Positions 8,344 through 16,911 are shown, counted from the first letter of the stretch. The stretch is DNA of 42,971 nucleotides from an uncultured cyanobacterium (GCA_945487905.1 CALYTW010000004.1:1-42971), one strand, 5' to 3'. Program-made: numbers and translations. The notes: generated from the letters alone by a model not told the origin.

Positions 8344-8691
8344 TTATTGAACATTTTCATTGTCAATTATACTCCACTTTTTGGGGTCAAATTTGATGTC
8401 GGTAAGTCTTATCCTAAGACTTTTCATATACGGTTCAAATCTTTTAAGCAAAATTACCTTGCTTAATGACAACTCTTGTGCGACAACAGGATTCTGACAA
8501 GCTACAACCATTACCCCTCCGGGAAGCATACTATATGGTTTTGATTTATTCTTATGCTTTTCGGGTAAAATATTGTCCCAAAATTTGTACATATTTGTTC
8601 TGGTTATAGCTTTTTTCAACTGCGGATTAGACATCATTGAACCAATGATATCTTCAATCCCCTCAAAATCCGTATAAAGAACCTTGCCCAT
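8344..8691 (-). CDS. DUF721/DciA-like protein
   Basis: The 115-residue protein fits the DUF721 pattern: a Trp early (FWDNILPEK), a region giving the nucleic-acid-binding core (PGGVMVVACQNPVVAQELS), then a Leu/Lys helix (KVILLKRFEPYMK) and a final strand. DUF721 includes DciA, the helicase operator that helps load DnaB in most bacteria lacking DnaC. The identification rests on this pattern and the short length. The gene starts 31 bases from the divergent NrnA-type gene and is followed by the LPS permease, probably in one transcript. Confidence 0.7.
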   Translation of the reverse strand: MGKVLYTDFEGIEDIIGSMMSNPQLKKAITRTNMYKFWDNILPEKHKNKSKPYSMLPGGVMVVACQNPVVAQELSLSKVILLKRFEPYMKSLRIRLTDIKFDPKKWSIIDNENVQ

Positions 8692-8706
8692 AATTACCTT
8701 TGTTTA

Positions 8707-8715
8707 TGATACAAT
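8707..8715 (+). promoter_or_regulatory. Extended -10 promoter, likely leaderless transcript
   Basis: TGATACAAT is an extended -10 motif (TGnTAnAAT) ending 7 bases before the ATG at 8723. Transcription would start at or next to the start codon, and no ribosome binding site is present there. The same arrangement occurs before thiL at 41306-41322. Confidence 0.4.
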
Positions 8716-8722
8716 TGTTGTA

Positions 8723-9670
8723 ATGGAATGTAATTTAGATAATATCATAAAACAATCAAAAAAGATACTGTTATTAAGCCATGTTAATCCTGACGGAGAC
8801 ACTCTTGGTTCAATGTGTGCTATGTATTCGGCTGTTTATGACAGATTTAAAATAAAACCCGATATGTCGATTGTTTCCAATATTCCGTTTAACTACAAGT
8901 TTTTGCCGAATATAAATTCGGCTCAAAGATACATAGATAATTCTTTGGTCTATGATTTGGTTATAGCTCTTGATATAGCAGCAATAGACAGAGCTAGAGA
9001 TTCAAAAACATTTTTTGATAAAGCAAAATTTACAGTGAATTTTGATCATCACAAAACGAACCCCAATTATGCACAATTTAATATTGTTGACTCGGAAGCA
9101 AGTTCATGTGGAGAAGTTTTGTTTAATTTCTTTAAAGAAAACGGCTGGAAAATAAGCAAAGATACTGCTATTTGTCTTTATACAGCAATAATGACTGATA
9201 CCGGCAGCTTTAGATTTGATAATACTACGTCTTCGGCTTTTCGTGCCGTATCGGAGCTTGTTGATATAGGTGTTAATCCCAGCGAAATATATAAAAATTG
9301 CTATGAAACAAAAACAAAAAATCTTGTCATGTTTCAAAATTATTGTGTAAATAAAGCCGTATTTTCCGAGGACAATAAAATTGTTTACACGACAGTCTAC
9401 AAAAAAGATTTGGAAAAATTTTCTGCAAAAGATGATGCAACAGACGGAATTGCGGAAACTTTGCGGGCTATTAATACCACAGAAATTGCTTTTGTTCTGA
9501 AAGAAGTTGAAAATAAATTGACAAAAGTTTCTATGCGAAGCAAACATATTGATGTAGCAAAAATTGCCGAAATTTTTGGAGGAGGCGGACACACATTTGC
9601 ATCAGGCTGTACAATAAAAGCAGGCATGGAAGATGCTGTTAAAAAAGTTTTGAAAGAGATTAAATTTTGA
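8723..9670 (+). CDS. DHH/DHHA1 phosphoesterase, NrnA-type
   Basis: This is a cytoplasmic manganese-dependent phosphoesterase. NrnA-type enzymes degrade very short RNA oligomers (nanoRNA) and may dephosphorylate pAp. The DHH domain shows SHVNPDGDTLGS near residue 20, ALDIA near 85, FDHHKTNP near 115 and TDTGSFRF near 160. The DHHA1 domain ends with GGGGHTFASG, which holds the RNA end. The length of about 315 residues is normal. I chose ATG 8723: the frame is open back to 8684, but that would run into the divergent gene and add atypical residues. The next gene overlaps the stop by 4 bases. Confidence 0.88.
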   Translation: MECNLDNIIKQSKKILLLSHVNPDGDTLGSMCAMYSAVYDRFKIKPDMSIVSNIPFNYKFLPNINSAQRYIDNSLVYDLVIALDIAAIDRARDSKTFFDKAKFTVNFDHHKTNPNYAQFNIVDSEASSCGEVLFNFFKENGWKISKDTAICLYTAIMTDTGSFRFDNTTSSAFRAVSELVDIGVNPSEIYKNCYETKTKNLVMFQNYCVNKAVFSEDNKIVYTTVYKKDLEKFSAKDDATDGIAETLRAINTTEIAFVLKEVENKLTKVSMRSKHIDVAKIAEIFGGGGHTFASGCTIKAGMEDAVKKVLKEIKF

Positions 9671-10560
9671 GTATAAAAACAAATATAAAAAATCATATAA
9701 AATTTATTAAAGGAATTATAAAATCTGTTGTGGATAATGACTTTTTCGGTATGGCATCCGAAATGGGCTTTATGCTGACAATAGGAATCTGCCCTCTGAT
9801 TTTATTCCTAACGGCAATTTTCGGGTATATTGGCAAGCACTATTTTATGAATCCGATTTTTATATTTATGCAGAATGTCATGCCTGCAGATGCCTTAAAT
9901 GTCATAAAAATAGTTCTAAACGAAGTGTTTTTCTTTTCAAAAGGCGGACTTGTAGCCGTTTTGGGATTTTGTATAACACTTTTTCTTTCGACAAACACGC
10001 TCGCTATTGTTGCAAAAGGGTTAAACAGAGCATACAAGGTTAAAGAAACCCGAAACTTTTTGTATTCAAGGCTTCTTGCACTTGTAATGGTTTTTGTAAA
10101 CACGCTCGTTTTATTTTTAAGCATAACATTAATTATCTTCGGTAAAGTAATAATCAAATTCCTCGTAACATATATAGGAATGACCGAGCATTTGGCGAAT
10201 ATTATGCTGTTTACACGTTGGCCGATTGCGTTCCTAACTTTGTTTATTATGGCATATTTGAGCTATTACATACTTCCTGATTTAACGGGTCATGAAAAAC
10301 TCCGCAGACATAGTGCATTACCGGGTTCAATATTCTTCTGCATATCATGGTTAATAGGTTCATGGGGGTTTTCGATTTACGTCAATAATCTGCACACCTA
10401 CAACTTTGTATACGGCACAATTGCCGGATTTGCGGTAATGATGATGTGGCTCTATTACACCTCAATTTTGATATTAGTCGGAGGTGAAATAAATTCTCAA
10501 TTGTATGAAAAACTTGAGCGAAAAGAAGAATTAGAAGCTATACGTGCTTCAAAGGATTAA
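9667..10560 (+). CDS. YihY/BrkB-family inner-membrane protein
   Basis: This is a 297-residue multi-pass membrane protein with about six hydrophobic helices. The features match the YihY/BrkB (UPF0761) family: an N-terminal helix followed by MASEMGFMLTIGICPLILFL, a central helix pair, and a late YNFVYGTIAGFAVMMMWLYYTS segment before the acidic C-terminus. The family was once called ribonuclease BN by mistake; its function is not established. The TTG start overlaps the upstream stop (TTGA), a 4-base overlap indicating coupled translation with the NrnA-type gene. The functional link between the two is unclear. Confidence 0.82.
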   Translation: MSIKTNIKNHIKFIKGIIKSVVDNDFFGMASEMGFMLTIGICPLILFLTAIFGYIGKHYFMNPIFIFMQNVMPADALNVIKIVLNEVFFFSKGGLVAVLGFCITLFLSTNTLAIVAKGLNRAYKVKETRNFLYSRLLALVMVFVNTLVLFLSITLIIFGKVIIKFLVTYIGMTEHLANIMLFTRWPIAFLTLFIMAYLSYYILPDLTGHEKLRRHSALPGSIFFCISWLIGSWGFSIYVNNLHTYNFVYGTIAGFAVMMMWLYYTSILILVGGEINSQLYEKLERKEELEAIRASKD

Positions 10561-10769
10561 GATAAATCATTTTGTAATACTTTTTATTTGAATCATTAAA
10601 AACATCGCTTGCTTCATCAACAGAAAACCCTTTTTGAGGATGCCTGTCGGAACAGCTTTGTGTACTTAGTTCGGAAAAATTCGCACTCAACAGTTCACTG
10701 CCGGAAGTTTTATAGTGCCGTAATGTAGTTGTTGATAATATTTTGCCCTAAAAGCAATCTCGATTTATC

Positions 10770-11336
10770 CTATTTTTTTAGTTTCATTAAAATATCATCA
10801 ACTCCGAAATCTTTTACAATTTCAAAACCGTTCTTTTTAAAGAACTCCAGTGCTGATTTTGTCGAATAAAGAGTTATTTCGTCTTTTGCAAAAATCTTTT
10901 TGATTGAATCAAGCATTGTTGTACCGACATTTAAAAATTTACTGTATGGGTTATTGTATACAAAAAACGGGTTAACCTGCATATAATCAATATTGGTTTT
11001 ATTTTTCCCCCTTTTTGATGTTTGTGTAATACCAAGAACTTTGACAGGTTTTATGTGACCCAAGTTTTCGGTTTGTTCGGTAAGCACAAAATATCTTGAA
11101 TCAACTTCGCCATATCCGTTATCTCCGGCAAATTCAAAACAATCTGCTATCAAATGTGCATCTACACCTTTATTTCCCCAAATACACGGAATTTTCTTCA
11201 TTGAACAACTGTCACTTTGTGAAAAAGGACTCATTTCTGCAAGAACAGCAGGTTGTCTTGTAATTATATGTCCATACTTACTGTTAATTTTCATAACCGA
11301 TGTATCATCTGCTTTTACCGCCTTGAAAGTAATCAT
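10770..11336 (-). CDS. GNAT-like protein of unknown substrate
   Basis: The 188-residue protein looks like a divergent GNAT acetyltransferase fold. A strand with YFVLTEQTENLG is followed by KVLGITQTSK, then YMQVNPFFVYNN and FLNVGTTMLDSIKKI, where the acetyl-CoA-binding strand and helix would lie, and a final LYSTKSALEFFKKNGFEIV, a very GNAT-like C-terminal segment. The pyrophosphate-binding RxxGxG motif is not intact. A GGAGGG ribosome binding site precedes the ATG. The first 60 residues carry several Cys and resemble nothing I know. Acetyltransferase function is an inference from the fold. Confidence 0.5.
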   Translation of the reverse strand: MITFKAVKADDTSVMKINSKYGHIITRQPAVLAEMSPFSQSDSCSMKKIPCIWGNKGVDAHLIADCFEFAGDNGYGEVDSRYFVLTEQTENLGHIKPVKVLGITQTSKRGKNKTNIDYMQVNPFFVYNNPYSKFLNVGTTMLDSIKKIFAKDEITLYSTKSALEFFKKNGFEIVKDFGVDDILMKLKK

Positions 11337-11413
11337 TTAATTTCCCTCCGATACATGGTTAAAACCCGTAAAAAAAATATTTGCGTTATTTTTTGTAAAT
11401 ATTAATAAAAATG

Positions 11414-11566
11414 TCAGTCCTTCCGTTCTTTTTCAGACGGATTAATTTCACAATCTTCAACCCATACAACAATTACACGATTCATGTCCGTGAAAGGATT
11501 GTGCGCAATTTTATCGTATTTATTTATTTTTCTGTTTAATATTTTAAAAAATGAGTTTAGTTTCAT
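11414..11566 (-). CDS. Possible small protein, 50 residues
   Basis: A short reading frame starts MKLNSFFKILNRKINKYDK and ends with an acidic, lysine-rich tail (VEDCEINPSEKERKD). It has a basic, partly hydrophobic N-terminus and a VIVVWVE strand-like patch. It sits between the terminator after surE and the GNAT-like gene, on their strand. TATAAG lies immediately upstream with TTACTG 17 bases before it, so it might be leaderless; the only ribosome-binding-like bases (AAGG) are too close to the ATG. Composition looks coding, but the evidence is thin. Confidence 0.35.
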   Translation of the reverse strand: MKLNSFFKILNRKINKYDKIAHNPFTDMNRVIVVWVEDCEINPSEKERKD

Positions 11567-11587
11567 AACCTTATACTAAACGCAAAC

Positions 11588-11627
11588 AAAAACAGTAAAT
11601 TACCATAAAAGGTAAAATACTGTTTTT
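11588..11627 (-). terminator. Rho-independent terminator after surE
   Basis: Two 17-base arms (11588-11604 and 11611-11627) pair at 15 of 17 positions around a 6-base loop. The outer ends are A5 and T5, so the hairpin can work in either direction. It lies 36 bases beyond the surE stop codon. Confidence 0.75.
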
Positions 11628-11663
11628 ATTTGTTATAAATATGGTTTAGTCCAAAATGCTTAT

Positions 11664-12458
11664 TTATTTGAACCAGTTGCAAAAATCTTCATTGCACAGA
11701 TTATCATGAAGTTCTTTCATAAGATTAATTCTGGTCATTTCATAAGTAATCGGAGTTACTGAAATAAGATTATTTCTCACTGCGGAAATATCAGTGTTTG
11801 CATCATCCGGCTCGGTAATCAATTCACCTGCCATCCAGTAATATACTTTTCCTCTCGGATCAATACGTTTTTCGTATTCGTCGGTAAACATCCTGCTCCC
11901 AAGCTCGGTTACCGCAATACCTGCAATATCTTCTTTATCAAGCCCCGGTACGTTTATGTTCAGTATTGTTTTAGGAGGAATTTTATATTTATCCAGTTTA
12001 TCAATTAATAAAGCAATAATTTCTGCCGTTACTTTAAAATCTTCATAATCCGTTTTCATACTGGCAAGCGAAGTAGCAATGCTGGAATATCCCATCATAG
12101 CGCCTTCCATAGCACAGCTTACAGTACCCGAATATAGAATATCAGCACCAAGATTTGGACCGTGATTAATACCAGAAATAACCAAATCCGGTTTTTCATC
12201 CTCCGATAAAATAGCATTGATAGCTAATTTTACACAGTCCCCCGGTGTACCCGTTGTCATCCAGCATCGTTTTGCACCATATTTGGGGTCTACTTCCTCT
12301 ACCCGAAGCGGTGTATGCAGTGTAAGCGAATGCCCCGCAGCACTTCTTTCTCTGTCAGGAGCAACAACATAGACATCATGACATGGGGATAATGCTTCAA
12401 TTAACGCACGAATACCATTAGCAAGTATTCCGTCATCATTGGAAATAAGTATTTTCAT
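11664..12458 (-). CDS. surE: 5'/3'-nucleotidase SurE
   Basis: SurE is a divalent-metal-dependent survival protein that dephosphorylates nucleoside 5'- and 3'-monophosphates and short polyphosphate. The signature is clear: ISNDDG with D8 and D9, PDRERSAAGHSLT with S39, TTGTPGDCV near 68-76 and SGINHGPN with N98, the four metal-site positions of the family. The length of 264 residues is typical. AGAGGA sits 8 bases before the ATG. The upstream region of 335 bases is shared with the divergent tandem membrane-protein genes. A terminator follows. Identification is secure. Confidence 0.96.
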   Translation of the reverse strand: MKILISNDDGILANGIRALIEALSPCHDVYVVAPDRERSAAGHSLTLHTPLRVEEVDPKYGAKRCWMTTGTPGDCVKLAINAILSEDEKPDLVISGINHGPNLGADILYSGTVSCAMEGAMMGYSSIATSLASMKTDYEDFKVTAEIIALLIDKLDKYKIPPKTILNINVPGLDKEDIAGIAVTELGSRMFTDEYEKRIDPRGKVYYWMAGELITEPDDANTDISAVRNNLISVTPITYEMTRINLMKELHDNLCNEDFCNWFK

Positions 12459-12793
12459 CCAAAAATCCTCTTAAAAAAGTAATGAACATTACATATTTAT
12501 TATAACAGTTTTTAAAAATTCCGCAATTCCAATATTTTTGGAAAATTGTTACAAAAATTTACATTACGGCATGCCCTAAAAACGTGCAGTTTGCAATTAT
12601 ACTTTCTTTAAGCGAAAAAAACAAACATATTTAATCAAAAAAATCTTGTTTAAAAATTTGTATAGTTAAAAAAACAATCAAAAATTCGTCTTTACAATTT
12701 CTTTACAATTCGAAAATATTAGGCAATTTTGAAACTGCACCGCTTTAAAATGCATGTACATATTGTTATAATCGATATGTTGCATTAGAAGAA
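12459..12793. promoter_or_regulatory. Divergent intergenic region with promoter and repeat motif
   Basis: No gene is visible in these 335 very AT-rich bases. At 12692-12713 TTACAATTT and TTACAATTCGA form a direct repeat like the one at 7120-7140. At 12764-12772 TGTTATAAT is an extended -10 motif, with TTTAAA 17 bases before it; transcription from it would start about 15 bases before the ATG of the first tandem gene. The surE promoter must also lie here but is not obvious. Confidence 0.5.
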
Positions 12794-14434
12794 ATGTGTA
12801 TGATAAACAGAATCAGTGTAGAAAACAGCAATGTAAATAGCCCTTATACATCCCGAAACAACAATCAGACGGTTACGTCTGCACCAAGTTTCAAAGGCGG
12901 GTTTGTTCCTGTGCTTTTGCAATGTGTGCAAGCCTGTGAACAAAGCCCTATGATAAATGTTGCTGTTATAGATATGTTTTCCGCAATACTTCCCAGAACA
13001 TTTGTTGAATCTTTAACCAACTGGTTTGCGGGATTTGAAGCATTCAGGCGTGAGTCATCAGGTTTAATAGTTAACTGTATGATACCGAGTGTTATAACCC
13101 TTGGTATTGCAAAGCTTATAAACAATGCAATTATGCCTAGCGGTTCAAATATGGCTTCATGCTGGGCTGATTCCAATATGCTTGAAAAATTCTCAAGTGT
13201 ATATAAGGCTTCTACTTCGGATGATAAAGTTCTTGATTCTCTCAAAACTATACTGAAAAATATTGAAGGTTATGAAGGCAATAAACTGGTTTCTTATGGC
13301 GATATTCTAACGCAAGAAGAACTTGATACATATTCTAAGAAGTTAAAAGAACTTACAGAAAAACAACAGTCAAACAAAGAACTTAAAAAGAGTATTCGAG
13401 AATTGGCTGATGAAATGGTTTCAAAAACTAAAGTATATGAAAATGTCAAAATTAACGGCGGAAGTAATCCTGCTAAGGCAAATACGGTTGAAGATATACT
13501 CAAAAACAGTGTTCAATTCTTCAAAGAGTATAAAAAAGCCGGCAGTAATGTTGACATATCCGAATTTGCAAACAAGAGCAAAAAGCTTGTACGTACAAAG
13601 AGCCTGCTTGGTTTGGGTGTCATACTTCCTCTTGCTGCCTCTATGCAGTTTATCAACAGATGGATTACAGAAAAAACATCCGGTGTAAAGGGTGCGCCTA
13701 TATACAATGATTACGGAAAAGAAGATTCTAATGCTATAAACGAAAAACAGAAGAAAGAAGGACTTTTAAGACAAAAAATTATATCCATTAGTTCAATGCT
13801 TACGGTGGGATTGCTTTCGATGATGAAAATGCCTAATATAAGCATGCTTGAATTCAAGGGAATCTTCCCGACAATGGATCAGGCAAGAATTATCTCTACA
13901 GCAACATTTATGTCCAGAATGGCTGCAGCTGAAGACAAGAATGAACTTGCGGAAGCTACAATCAGGGATATTGCAACATTCTTGAGTTTGTACTTCCTTG
14001 GAGATTATGCCGCTAAAGCAACTGCAACAATTATACAGAAAAAGACAGGCACAAGGCTGCTAAATGATACAAAGCCTCTTGAAAAAGATGCAGGATTTGG
14101 CAAGAAGGCTTGGCACTGGTTTAAGGACGTAAGTTTAAAATCTTCTAAGGAAGTTATTAGTAAGACTGAGGAAGACCTGAAATTAAAAGGTTTGAAACCG
14201 AATGAAGAACAAAAGAAAATTATCGAAAAAGAGTTGAAAAAAGCAACCGGATATCGTTCTGCTTGTCAGGTAGCTAATTTAGGTGTATCATTAGTATTAC
14301 TTGGGTTGATTATTCCAATCTTTTTACGCAAAAACACTGCGAAGAAGCATGCCGAAGATTTAATACAAGCTCAGAATGCAGTATCGTCAGATAAAAACAA
14401 ACATGAAACAGAGCAAAAAGCTGTAACAGCTTAG
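12794..14434 (+). CDS. Unknown multi-pass membrane protein with FKGG motif (tandem copy 1)
   Basis: I do not recognise a named family for this 546-residue protein. The polar N-terminus ends in APSFKGG (residues 30-36). Then come a motif region with LPRTF, AGFEAFRRESSG and a hydrophobic segment, a charged Lys/Glu-rich region (about 130-260), a hydrophobic stretch beginning LLGLGVILPLAASMQF, a second FKG site in LEFKGIFPT (near 355), a hydrophobic segment FLSLYFLGDYAAK, and a last helix LGVSLVLLGLIIPIF before a charged tail. The same motifs occur in the same order in the following gene, so the two are old duplicates. There is no classical signal peptide. The ATG has only a weak GAAGAA upstream; an ATG two codons later is equally possible. 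Confidence 0.7.
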   Translation: MCMINRISVENSNVNSPYTSRNNNQTVTSAPSFKGGFVPVLLQCVQACEQSPMINVAVIDMFSAILPRTFVESLTNWFAGFEAFRRESSGLIVNCMIPSVITLGIAKLINNAIMPSGSNMASCWADSNMLEKFSSVYKASTSDDKVLDSLKTILKNIEGYEGNKLVSYGDILTQEELDTYSKKLKELTEKQQSNKELKKSIRELADEMVSKTKVYENVKINGGSNPAKANTVEDILKNSVQFFKEYKKAGSNVDISEFANKSKKLVRTKSLLGLGVILPLAASMQFINRWITEKTSGVKGAPIYNDYGKEDSNAINEKQKKEGLLRQKIISISSMLTVGLLSMMKMPNISMLEFKGIFPTMDQARIISTATFMSRMAAAEDKNELAEATIRDIATFLSLYFLGDYAAKATATIIQKKTGTRLLNDTKPLEKDAGFGKKAWHWFKDVSLKSSKEVISKTEEDLKLKGLKPNEEQKKIIEKELKKATGYRSACQVANLGVSLVLLGLIIPIFLRKNTAKKHAEDLIQAQNAVSSDKNKHETEQKAVTA

Positions 14435-14441
14435 CAAAACC

Positions 14442-14473
14442 AAAATGCGCAAAAAAAATTATTTGCACGTTTT
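14442..14473 (+). terminator. Hairpin between the tandem paralogues
   Basis: Twelve-base arms (14442-14453 and 14462-14473) pair at 11 positions, one as G-U, around an 8-base A/T loop, and the right arm ends in TTTT. It follows the stop of the first paralogue by 7 bases and could reduce or end transcription before the second gene. Confidence 0.5.
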
Positions 14474-14500
14474 ATAGATAAAGATAGTACAAGGTAGAAA

Positions 14501-16198
14501 ATGAAATTACAACCAATTAATCAAACAGAAAATTATCAACAGAGCAGTATTAACCCTAGCTCAAAGGGCGGAGTAGATACTTTTTTCAGATACCTTGCCA
14601 CAAATCAGGCTGTAGGTGCAAATGTTGTTGACGTAGCATTTATGGTTGTTCCGAGAACAGGCAGTGATATGATAAGACGAGGCCCTATTGCTGGTGCTGA
14701 AACCTGTCGCCGTGAAGCATCAGGTACTGCTAACCATACATTAGTCGGTATATATGGTATAGGTGCAGGTGTATTAGCAGCTTTTATTATGGGCATTGAC
14801 CGCACCTACGGTACTAATTCCAACCAGATAATGGCTGCTCCGGAAACAATCAAAATTCTTGCCGAAAACAAATCTGTACAGATTAAAGATAATAAACATC
14901 AGGCTGATTATTTGCGTGAAACACTTAAAAATGTAAAAGCATTTAATCCTACTGCGGCAAAAGCCGACAAAGAAGGTTTTGTCAAACTCTCAGACCAAAC
15001 AATCGAAGAAATTGTTAAAATTCTTGATAATGCAATCAGTGACAAAGACCTTGATTATAAAAAATGGTCAAACATCAAGACTAACAATTCTCTTGATGTT
15101 GTAGTAAACAAAATTACGGCTGATACAGGAGCTCAGACCAAATATATTCTTGAATCTTCCTTGAACGAAGGCAACGATGCAAAGAAAAAAATAAGCGAAA
15201 CTAACTTAAAAACATTGCTTGAAGATATCTATAAAGTTTCGGAAGCATTTAACAAAGAAAAGGTTAGATCTGAGTTTGAGGCACAAATTAAGTCCGGCAA
15301 AGGCATTGAAGCTAATAAATATCTTAATAAATTATTTAAGTTTAAACGTATTAAATCAATTGCAGGATTTGCGATTGCAGCCGGCATTGGTATGTCAATT
15401 CAGCCTTTAAATATGTACCTGACAAAGAAAAAGACCGGACAGGACGGATTTGTAGGGGTTGAAGGCAGAAGTAAAGATGACAGCACAGGATTCAAAGTTC
15501 TTAAGGCTGCAAGTGCAGCGGCTTTCTTTGCTATGGTTTTAGGTACTCTTGGTACAGGGCCCAAGGGCTTTATGGATAAAATGGAATTTAAAGGTTTCTG
15601 GCCCACAATCAGCCAATTGAAAGGTGTATACGGTTTGACAATTATATCAAGACTGTTGGCGGCACGTGATAAAGATGAACTCAGAGAAGCATCAATGAAG
15701 GATACTCTGGGATTCTTGAGCTGGCTTGTTCTTGGCGACTTTGTAAATAAGATGACCGCTGAAGCTCTTGATAAAAAGCTTGATAAAACCGTTATGAACA
15801 GAACCGAAGAAGTAAAACAAAAAGGTTTCTGGTCAAGGGTGTTTAAATCTCAACTCAAAAACAGAGATGAAATATTGATTGAAACTCTTGCTGAAAACGG
15901 AATAGAAACAGTTAAGAAAGACGGCAATAAGACTAAAGCTATGAAATATAGCGAAATGAAGAAATGTATTGAAACACTGCCGGAAGAAGTAAAGAAATTA
16001 ACGAAGAAACGTATCCGAGTTCTTAATCTTGCACAGTTGTCAGGTTATCTGTTCTCAGGCCTTGTACTTGGTCTTGGTATTCCGAATTTGAATATTTATA
16101 TTACCAACAAACTTGACAGGCAACGCAAAGCAAAAGCAGCTATAGAAGAAGATTTAAAAACACAGAAAGAAGCAGAAGCAGTAACTACGAAAGCATAA
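14501..16198 (+). CDS. Unknown multi-pass membrane protein (tandem copy 2)
   Basis: This 565-residue protein is a diverged paralogue of the preceding one. Shared blocks are PRT followed by AGAETCRREASG (copy 1: AGFEAFRRESSG), SIQPLNMYLTKKKTG (SMQFINRWITEKTSG), MEFKGFWPT with ISRLLAARDKDELREAS (LEFKGIFPT, MSRMAAAEDKNELAEAT), WLVLGDFVNK (YFLGDYAAK), and a hydrophobic segment before the charged tail. The N-terminal motif is SSKGG, so the Phe of FKGG is lost. The middle region (about 115-270) is Lys/Asp-rich and differs most. The ATG follows AAGGTAG. The 3' end overlaps pgeF on the other strand by 14 bases. Function is unknown. Confidence 0.7.
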   Translation: MKLQPINQTENYQQSSINPSSKGGVDTFFRYLATNQAVGANVVDVAFMVVPRTGSDMIRRGPIAGAETCRREASGTANHTLVGIYGIGAGVLAAFIMGIDRTYGTNSNQIMAAPETIKILAENKSVQIKDNKHQADYLRETLKNVKAFNPTAAKADKEGFVKLSDQTIEEIVKILDNAISDKDLDYKKWSNIKTNNSLDVVVNKITADTGAQTKYILESSLNEGNDAKKKISETNLKTLLEDIYKVSEAFNKEKVRSEFEAQIKSGKGIEANKYLNKLFKFKRIKSIAGFAIAAGIGMSIQPLNMYLTKKKTGQDGFVGVEGRSKDDSTGFKVLKAASAAAFFAMVLGTLGTGPKGFMDKMEFKGFWPTISQLKGVYGLTIISRLLAARDKDELREASMKDTLGFLSWLVLGDFVNKMTAEALDKKLDKTVMNRTEEVKQKGFWSRVFKSQLKNRDEILIETLAENGIETVKKDGNKTKAMKYSEMKKCIETLPEEVKKLTKKRIRVLNLAQLSGYLFSGLVLGLGIPNLNIYITNKLDRQRKAKAAIEEDLKTQKEAEAVTTKA

Positions 16199-16898
16199 GA
16201 AAAGCAAAGTGGCGATTCTGAGTGCCGTTTTCTCTACGATATGAATAGAATAAATCGTTATTGCAGCTTGTACAATAGTGGCAGATATCAATTTTTTCCA
16301 CACCGATTTCTTGCAGTTGACGGGCATTTATTCCTTTTAAATCGACATTCTTCCCGTCCGTTAAACCCTTATGGTCTGTTACGGTTTCCAATAACGTACT
16401 CCTGACATCATCAGAAACTTCATAACAGCAAAGGCCGATAGCAGGACCTATGACTGCAATTATGTCTTTCGGATTCCCGCCCATTTTTTCCACTGTTTTA
16501 ACTCCGATTTTTTGGGCAGTTCCACGCCAGCCGGCATGGGACACAGCACCGATTCTTATTTTCGGGTTATAAAAAATCAGAGGTGTACAATCGGCAAATC
16601 TCAAATAACATGCCTGTTTGGATTTTGTCAAAATCAATCCGTCCGTATCCGGATATTCGATTCTCTCATCAACAAATTCAATATGGTCGCTGTGAGTTTG
16701 CTGCGGGGTAGCGGTTTTAATTCCCTCTCCAAGAGAGATAGTTAGGGTGGAAGCTTGTCCTCTCGTTGTAAAAAACGCAGTTACTCCTTCTAAAAAATCA
16801 CTCTTTAAAACTCTATATCCGTTAAAGTTGTCAAAATAAAAAACCAAACATCCTCCAGAACACTGTTCGATATATTTTACCCTTTTACATTTTATCAT
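16185..16898 (-). CDS. pgeF: PgeF/YfiH-type multicopper polyphenol oxidase-fold protein
   Basis: The protein belongs to the DUF152/YfiH family, now known as PgeF, which corrects peptidoglycan precursors by removing Ser misincorporated in place of Ala; related members act as purine nucleoside phosphorylases. Metal-site motifs are QTHSDHI, RFADCTPLIF, VSHAGWRGTAQK, IGPAIGLCCYEV and CHYCTSCNNDLFYSYRR. From the ATG at 16898 it has 237 residues, near family length. The frame is open to 16976, but that would cross the aspS start and add an unrelated hydrophobic stretch. It converges with the second tandem membrane-protein gene. Confidence 0.87.
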   Translation of the reverse strand: MIKCKRVKYIEQCSGGCLVFYFDNFNGYRVLKSDFLEGVTAFFTTRGQASTLTISLGEGIKTATPQQTHSDHIEFVDERIEYPDTDGLILTKSKQACYLRFADCTPLIFYNPKIRIGAVSHAGWRGTAQKIGVKTVEKMGGNPKDIIAVIGPAIGLCCYEVSDDVRSTLLETVTDHKGLTDGKNVDLKGINARQLQEIGVEKIDICHYCTSCNNDLFYSYRRENGTQNRHFAFLMLS

Positions 16899-16911
16899 GT
16901 TTCTGTTAAGA

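Noticed and set aside
8684-8722. Longer start for the NrnA-type gene
   Set aside because: It would overlap the divergent DUF721 start, adds residues unlike the family and lies upstream of the likely transcript start.
12563-12570. Second GCCGTAAT (minus strand) upstream of surE as a sigma-28 -10 box
   Set aside because: No TAAA lies 15 bases upstream, so only half of the promoter is present. The same applies to GCCGTAAT at 10717 on the plus strand.
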